From Ustilaginoidea virens (Eukaryota > Ascomycota > Sordariomycetes > Hypocreales > Clavicipitaceae): a DNA stretch of 64,000 bases. The first letter of the stretch is position 1. Each line of letters begins with the position of its first letter. Below are positions 57,982 through 64,000 of this stretch, one piece after another. Both the position numbers and the translations under genes were made by a program. The notes beneath the pieces are model-generated. The model did no database searches and was not told where the DNA came from. It saw only the letters and a list, made by a program, of their open reading frames with translations. Where the stretch lies: contig NC_057320.1 in NCBI RefSeq assembly GCF_000687475.1, forward strand, positions 1,178,001-1,242,000, given 5' to 3'.

Positions 57982-58751
57982 GGCTATGGCTCGTTCACTC
58001 ACGACGGGGGGAGAGCAAGTAGTTGGGCAGTTTGCCTCTTTTATCCTGCGCTTTAGTCATTTCGTCGGCGCATCCCGGTATTCAATGCCGCCTTCGAACG
58101 GTGCGGCATCTCGAAAATGCTCATCACGAGCAGCCTTGCTCTCATCTCAGGGTTTTGCAATGTTACAATCCTTTTCTCTTCTTTTCTTTTGTTTCAGCGA
58201 AAGCTTTGTACTGTTTAGGAATGGCTCTTTGTTTATGGGTGTTATTGAATTCCGGCCGGCAGCATAAGCTTATAAATGACGCATCTTTATGTTCCTATCC
58301 GTCATTACTTTCCTCCTCACAAGCTACTTCTCAAATTCACGTCATGGAATAATAGTCATATCTACTTGAGTAGCGGGGGCAATGGGCAATGTACAGCGAG
58401 TTTCGGATATATAAATCATTATATTTGCCATGTAGGCGTCAACCTACACCACCACGTCATAACCTGCAACACTCGTAAGATATTACCTGCCCAAAAATTC
58501 CTAACCCCCATCGTAAGTTTGACAGCATCGTTATTACAAAAACTTTAGCATAGCTTCTGCGAAGGATAAAAAAAAATATACAAAGAAGGGCCTCTTGACT
58601 GGTCTTTCTCTTTCATCATACCATGTACATCAGATGGAGGGTGACATGCGTCGGTGTTGGAGAACGCGTTGAAGACATCGCCCATGACGTCTTGACGAAA
58701 GGAACGATCTGGAGGCATAAAAACAAGTCGGATGATTCCCATGAAGAAGAT
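57982..58751. other. Convergent intergenic region between the UPF0357 gene and ERG3
   Basis: 770 bases between two stop codons, with T-rich runs. No domain or RNA gene is recognised. It presumably holds both 3' UTRs. Confidence 0.55.
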
Positions 58752-59941
58752 CTAAATGTTCTTTTTTGCCTCGATTTTCTCGCGTCCGTAGGTTCGCTCG
58801 TCATCGCCTTCAATTTCTTTGACAAACCCGTCAACAGTTTCGGATTCTTTTTTCCACTGCTTTTGCGACATCTTCTTGTCTTTTTCGAACATCCAAGCCT
58901 CGGGTGTCCGGTAAGTACCAGCGAGGCGGTCGAAAGCAGTAAAGAACTGCCCGTAGTTGACTTCAAAGCGGGAATGGTGAAGGGAATGACACGCGGCACC
59001 ATTTACGATGGGGTTGTTGGTGAGATACTCGCCGTCGTGGATGAGAATAGCCCAGAAGTTGACAAAGACAAATAGTGCGACGTAGGCTAATTTCTGAAGA
59101 GGAAAGATGAAGGGGAAAATATGGTAGGGGAGGGACTGGGCAAACCCATCTAGAGGATGGAAAGCATGGCTGGCAAAAGGTGTAGGCATGATCCACTTGT
59201 GGTGAGGCTTGTGCAGACGCTTGTACACCAGCGGGTGGTGCAAATATCGATGAATCCAGTAGATGCAAAAGTCGGTAAAGAGCAAGAAGAGAGGGAACTG
59301 AAGGATATTGTACCACAGTCCCGGGCCTTGGTCCGTTGTATCATATAGCTTGCCGTAGCCTCGAACCTCGAGCAAGAACAACGGCGCCGTGAAAAAGGCC
59401 ATGAATGGCATAGATTTGTTTGCCTGCACGATCTCCAGCCGGATCTGGTTCGTGATGAATTTCGGATGGTTCAACGTCCTCTTGTCGAAAATGAGGTAGT
59501 AAGACAGGGTTGCGAATAAGAAATATACAGCTATGCCGAATATCCTAAGCCGCGAGACGAAGACGAGTCAGCTCCTGGTCGCAAAAGAGGGTGGGGACGG
59601 GATAGTCAAGTCGCCGTTCCTCTTCACCGCTTAAAGGTAAAGCTAAAAAGGCAACGTGGGATAGGGCGGAGTGGACTTCATAGTTACCAAGTAATGAAGA
59701 AAAGGGTAGCCAGTTGCCTATACGGGTTATCGCGAGGCAAGGAGCTCATGTATGCGGCCCGGGAGGGCTCGATTTGCAGGAATCGTGTGGCAGGTTTCCA
59801 AGTCCATGATGAAAAGTTTTGTGTCGAAGCGTTCACGGTAGCCGCTTGAGGGAAGTGGTAGAAATCCGGTCGAAGAGGGTATAGATACGCGTAGGCGTAG
59901 TCGGCAAGGAAGGTATCGGTGAGTTCGAGGACGATGTCCAT
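58752..59941 (-). CDS. ERG3: Sterol C-5 desaturase (lathosterol oxidase), 348 aa, one intron
   Basis: Endoplasmic reticulum enzyme that introduces the C-5(6) double bond in ergosterol synthesis. Exons on the minus strand: 59,688-59,941 and 58,752-59,544. The GT-AG intron splits a Trp codon. The start, MDIVLELTDTFLADYAYAYLYP, is typical of fungal Erg3. Histidine boxes of the fatty-acid hydroxylase superfamily are HRYLHH (about residues 183-188), HKPHH (196-200) and HSLHH (271-275), followed by YGQFFTAFDRLAGTYR. Hydrophobic segments precede the first box (ILQFPLFLLFTDFCIYWI) and lie between the second and third. The C-terminus is charged (KIEAKKNI) with a lysine pair that could serve ER retention. 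Confidence 0.94.
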
Positions 59942-61944
59942 AGCGACGGCACTGAAACACTGATTTCACTGCGTTTGTTGGAATCTGTCGATGCCGTCTG
60001 GGGTGAGCAGTTGAGCGACACCTACCTGCCATGTTAATCTCCAGGGGATATCGATTGACAGGATAAGACAGGCCCTTCAGGTGGGTCCAGACGCGGAGAG
60101 AGCTGTCGTTCGCTCGGAGTTTAATCAACGCCAAAAAAGTGGATCGCACGTCAAATGATTTTGACAAGCGCTGACGGCGGCGCCGAAAACACTGAGCTGT
60201 TGGGGCGAGCGCCAGCACATCATACCAACACCAGGGGAGGAAAAGATTGCTGGAAAATAGCAAAACTTTGTAGTGGATCGAATCCGAGAGTCCTCAAATC
60301 ACCGCATAATCGCCTGGGAAATCAAGCACCTACGGCCAGGCCTCATTCCCCTCATTCCTAGCGGCTGTCAGCGACATGCTTCAAGTCTGTGCGGCCACCA
60401 ATAACAGACGAATTCGCATGGGGCAACAGGCGGTCCACTCATTGTTTGAGTTGTTGCCCGTGCTGATCGGTTATAGGCCAATCGGGACAACGTCGGGTAA
60501 CGCGTACTGGGTGAAGAAACCCGATAGTCTGGTTTCCAACTTCCACCGGACTTCAATTGCAGCTCAGCTACGGAGTTAAGGGTCAACTACGGCTTGTCGG
60601 AGTACGGAGTTTTCGACCAGACGCCTGTACGACGTTAGCGTGGGGCAATGTACGGAGCACTCCGGAGTCCGCAGGCGTTTTCCAGATGAAAATAGCAGTT
60701 ACCAAAGCGCAAACACCATATAGAACGTTCGATGCGGCCATTTTACTCGCCGGCCGGTATGGCGAGGTGCGGCGACGCGGTTGCGACTGGTCGCATGCGA
60801 AAACGGATGCAAGGTGCAGTGCTGGCGACATTTTGTGCTGGCGAATTGGCGAATCCCTAGGTCTATGCAAGTGGAAGAGGACTGGTGGGCACTTGCGACA
60901 TCGGCGAATCTTGGGTCCTTAGCAGGTAGAGATGCTAGCTTTAAATCCAGTTGTTTTTTCGAATATAGCAGCATTTTTACGTGCTGGGAGGCTTGACTTA
61001 TTACCAGGGTCGTCGGGTAAACCGTAGCCTTCGTCAGTTTAGGTACTGTACCTATTCAGCAGTTTCTCATGTGCTGGCCCGGTTCATCTGTACCTACGCG
61101 TCTTGGGATTGTACCGTCAAGACTCGAGAGCATCGTCGACTTTTACACGGCAGCACCACGAAAACCTTGTGAGCTGCGAGGGCACGGCATCACCCAACAT
61201 ACGAGCATTGGGCTATACTCGGTAGACTTATTGTAGTGGACGTGCACCTTGTTGCGTACGATCGCATTTACCCCCGGATATCCGGAAACCAAATGTCTGA
61301 CCCGGCACCCTTATAACCACTGTATTTAGTTACCTTGTAATTTTACTGTAGAATAATAACTTGGTAGGTATATAAAGATGTTTGTTGACCTTGCCTGGAA
61401 AAAAGCCATAGTCGCACTTGCATTCGCTCAACGGCACGGAGTACAGACAGCCCTGGTAAGGTCTGGTACCTGTAGGTACCTCTATCTACTAAAGTTTCAC
61501 CCGTAGACACATGCCGCCTAATGCACCAATTGAAATTTCCCGCCGGCCCGTTTCTCCGTCCCGCCCCCTGGAGTACGTTGCAACGACTTACAAGTCGACA
61601 AGCCATTTTAAATTGCTCCTCAACCCGAGTCCATCTACTCCGTGGACCTTATTTCGCTTGAGCCATCCAAAACAGCGCAGTCATGCATCGCGTGTTCATT
61701 TCCACGCGTAAGTAAAGTTTTGGTCGAGATGGTCCCGTCCGTGGCCTTTTCCCCGTCTCAGCACGGGATTCGATCCCCTTGGAGTTGGCTTGTCCGCTCA
61801 CAACGACCACAACGACCACCCTGACCACCCTGACCTGGGATAAGGCATCTCTAGCCCACGAAATCCCTTCCCCTTGTCCCCTGTCCACCCGTTTTTCGAA
61901 ACACGCCCTGTGCTTTTGGGCCGTTGCTCCTCCAGCCGCCGCAA
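59942..61944. promoter_or_regulatory. Divergent intergenic region between ERG3 and the MFS gene (2.0 kb)
   Basis: This contains both promoters. Several short ACGGAGT-type motifs occur (near 60,570, 60,600 and 60,653), and GTAGGTACC near 61,473. No frame longer than about 120 codons shows a known domain. No tRNA with recognisable A and B boxes was found. Specific regulator sites cannot be assigned. Confidence 0.5.
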
Positions 61945-63579
61945 ATGGCGCCGTCAGCCGCCCACACGACAGACAACATAGCAACGCCCATCGATCTCAA
62001 GTCGATCCCTCCGTTCTGGCAAAGGAAGAATGGAATCCTTCTGTACTTTTTGCTCACGTCTTCGCTCGTGACGAGCGCTGCGCTTGGCATCGACGGGGTG
62101 AGTCCCGGCGGGGGAAAGCAAAACGAAGAACAGAACCAACCCGGTCCAAAGTCCTGCTGACGCTGATTGAATCGGCGCATCTAGTCCATGACGAATGGCA
62201 TGCAAGCGTTGCCCGCCTGGCAAGAGCGCTTCGGCCATCCCACGGGCTCCAAGCTCGGCTTCTTCGGCGCTTCGAACGCGATCGGTGGCGTCGTTCCGCT
62301 CCTCACCTTGGGCTGGGTAGGCGACAGGTTTGGGCGGCGTGTTCCCACGGCCCTCGGCTCCCTGGTCATCATCATTGGCGTCTTTGTCGAGTTCTTCGCA
62401 ACCTCCCTGGACATGTATATTGGCGGCAAGATGATCCTAGGCTTCGGCAGCGGCCTGGTCCAGATGACTGCTGCCGTCCTCGTCACCGAGTTGAGCCACC
62501 CCAAGGAGCGGGTCCAGGTCACCACCTTCTACAACACGTCCATTGTGCTGGGCTATGTCGTCGGCGCTTGGGCAACGTATGGCTGTTTCCGGATCCCGGG
62601 CCAGTGGTCCTGGAGGCTGCCCACGCTCGTCCAAATCCTGCCCTCGGCCTACCAGCTCGCCCTCATCTTCTTCTCCCCAGAGTCCCCGCGATGGCTGGTC
62701 GCCAAGCGCAAGCTTGACCAAGCCCGCCGGATCCTCGTCAAGTACCACGGCGAAGGCGATGCCCTATCACCCGTCGTGGCGTTCGAGTATGCCGAGATCC
62801 AGCAAGTCATTGCCAAGGAGGCCGAGCAGAACATGACATGGGGTGGATTCTTCTCGTCAGTGCCCAACCTGAAACGAATCGGTCTCTGCTTCGCAACTGC
62901 CCTCTTCAGTCAAAGCTCCGGCAACTTGCTCGTGTCCAACTATCTCACCCAGATCCTTAAAGACACCGGGGTCAACAACCACAAGGACATCACTCTGGTC
63001 AACGCCATGCTGACATTGTGGCAGTATATCGTCGCCCTCACCGTCGCCGCCATCGTCGACAGGTTCGAGAGGCGCACTTTTTTCCTCGTGGGCTCCGGCG
63101 GCGTCGTTGCCGCCTTCGTTGCTTGGACCATTGCTGCGCAGCAGTATCTGGAGCAGAATTCGCTGCCCGCTGGTCGGCTTGTCCTCGTGTGCATCTTCGT
63201 CTTCCAAGCATTCTACACGTTTGCATGGACAAACCTGGTTGTCACATATTCCCTCGAGGTCGTCACCTACCAGATGCGTGCCAAGACTTGGGCTTTTGTC
63301 TTGCTCACCATTCAGGTTGCTTCTATATTTGGAAACTATGTCAATCCAATCGCGCTGCAAACCATTGGATGGAAAATATACATATACTACTGCATCTGGG
63401 TAACCATCATCTTCATCACCGTCTACTTCTTTTTCGTTGAGACTGCGGGGCCGACTCTTGAGGAGTTGACCTTCTTATTTGACAAGGAGGATGCCAGGAT
63501 GCGCGTCGTGCAGGTGGCCAAGGGAATTGAGGATGCTCACATGCATGTGGATGAGAAGATGGAGCAGAAGCCGGTATAG
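61945..63579 (+). CDS. MFS sugar transporter (sugar porter family), 515 aa, one intron
   Basis: Plasma-membrane sugar:proton symporter of the major facilitator superfamily. The substrate is not determinable; hexose or lactose-permease-like relatives are common. Exons: 61,945-62,097 and 62,185-63,579, with a GT-AG intron in phase 0 that joins ALGIDG to SMTNGMQALPAWQ, the normal family sequence. Signatures: GWVGDRFGRRVP after TM2, GKMILGFGSGL, ELSHPKERVQ, SPESPRWLVAKRKLDQAR at the start of the central loop, IVDRFERRTFF in the second half, and VETAGPTLEEL at the C-terminal end, a variant of PETKGLTLEE. About 12 hydrophobic segments are present. The start ATG has CGCAAATGG; the frame extends a few codons upstream without another ATG. 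Confidence 0.93.
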
Positions 63580-63805
63580 CGGAAACTGTGTTGCTGCGTC
63601 ATGTACGAGCAGCCGCCATCCTGAAATCGGTCTTGGGGGTTCCAAGTACTGTCAGCTAATTGCGGATAAATGCCCCCATTTGAGAGCGTTCTGATGAACC
63701 ACGCGGCGGTTGGCTAAACAGCACCGGGTCGACTGCAAGTTGAGTTGGCATCACTTCTCTTCACGTGGCGCAACCTCTTTTTCCTCGTCAAAACTGCGTC
63801 TCCAC
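63580..63805. other. Convergent intergenic region at the right end
   Basis: 226 bases between the MFS stop and the stop of the last gene. No feature is seen. Confidence 0.5.
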
Positions 63806-64000
63806 CTACGCGGCTGTCCAGGTCAACGAAAAGACCTCGGTGCCAGCGCGAGAAATCCCAACTTCTGTTGTGCCATCGGAGCTCTTCACCGTGGTAGCAA
63901 TCTTTTCGCCCTTTCGCTCCAATACAATCTTCTCGCCGGGCAATTCAGGAAGTTTATAAAACCTGCGTCCAAAGTAGCTGAGGAACCCTTCCAACTTTTC
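63806..64000 (-). CDS. Probable dihydroorotase (PyrC/URA4 type), C-terminal fragment cut by the window edge
   Basis: Only the last 64 codons are in the window. The minus-strand frame is open to the edge and ends at TAG 63,806. The segment EGFLSYFGRRFYKLPE, then EKIVLERKGEKI and a final SLTWTAA, resembles the end of homodimeric dihydroorotases (pattern LEAF-S-NGP-FYGLP in PyrC), which act in pyrimidine synthesis. The catalytic metal site would be upstream, outside the window. The assignment rests on this short resemblance and could be another amidohydrolase. Confidence 0.5.
   Translation of the reverse strand, partial: EKLEGFLSYFGRRFYKLPELPGEKIVLERKGEKIATTVKSSDGTTEVGISRAGTEVFSLTWTAA

Noticed and set aside
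61750..61800. Possible tRNA from a GGGATTCGATCCC-like B-box
   Set aside because: No matching A-box, acceptor stem or anticodon arm could be found on either strand.
61779..62717. 312-codon plus-strand frame overlapping the MFS gene
   Set aside because: It is in another phase over the MFS exon and lacks membrane segments. The MFS frame has clear family motifs.

Overview
The window is nuclear DNA of a filamentous ascomycete (Pezizomycotina, probably Sordariomycetes). The protein-coding part has short GT-AG introns and encodes fungal-type TRAPP, eL28, UPF0357 and ERG3 proteins. The transposon part carries repeat-induced point mutation (RIP): TA-rich sequence, CpA changed to TpA, and TAG/TAA stops where related copies keep CAG, CAA or TGG. 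The species cannot be told from this sequence.

Bases 1 to about 51,080 are one nested transposon block with no intact host gene. The oldest layer is a Tad-like LINE on the minus strand (LINE-2), now in four pieces: 17,002-18,877, 31,439-31,830, 44,970-45,157 and 51,035-51,080. Inserted into it are: (i) a Ty3/gypsy element (minus; LTR 16,613-17,001, gag and pol 5,486-8,709 plus 16,044-16,612), itself broken by copia-1 copies A (1-5,485) and B (8,710-16,043); (ii) a second Copia family, copia-2 (18,878-31,438), broken by copia-1 copy C (21,238-26,571); (iii) copia-1 copy D (31,831-44,969), broken by a second LINE (LINE-1, 33,083-40,040) and a solo LTR (43,997-44,736); (iv) a third Copia family, copia-3 (45,158-51,034), rearranged into an inverted repeat with two 1,792-bp arms. 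Target-site duplications were read directly for B (GAGGT), C (ATAAC), D (TTTAC), copia-2 (CCTTT), copia-3 (TTCTA), both solo LTRs (AGTCT, TCTTA) and LINE-1 (12-16 bp), so the nesting order rests on sequence.

Copy B is the youngest-looking and nearest to complete copia-1 element: 739-bp LTRs with about three differences, a primer site matching the anticodon arm of initiator tRNA-Met, and a single gag-pol frame broken only by six in-frame stops. Copies C and D share the same three in-frame losses (gag core, integrase core, start of reverse transcriptase) but have different target duplications. They look like a non-autonomous lineage that was mobilised in trans.

Bases 51,080-64,000 are ordinary, compact, RIP-free host DNA with seven genes: TRAPP subunit Trs33 (+), cytosolic-type malate dehydrogenase (-), ribosomal protein eL28 (-), a UPF0357 membrane protein (+), sterol C-5 desaturase ERG3 (-), an MFS sugar transporter (+), and the 3' end of a probable dihydroorotase (-). 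They are housekeeping or metabolic genes with no evident common pathway. The change from TE block to genes is abrupt and lies about 0.5 kb upstream of the TRS33 start codon.
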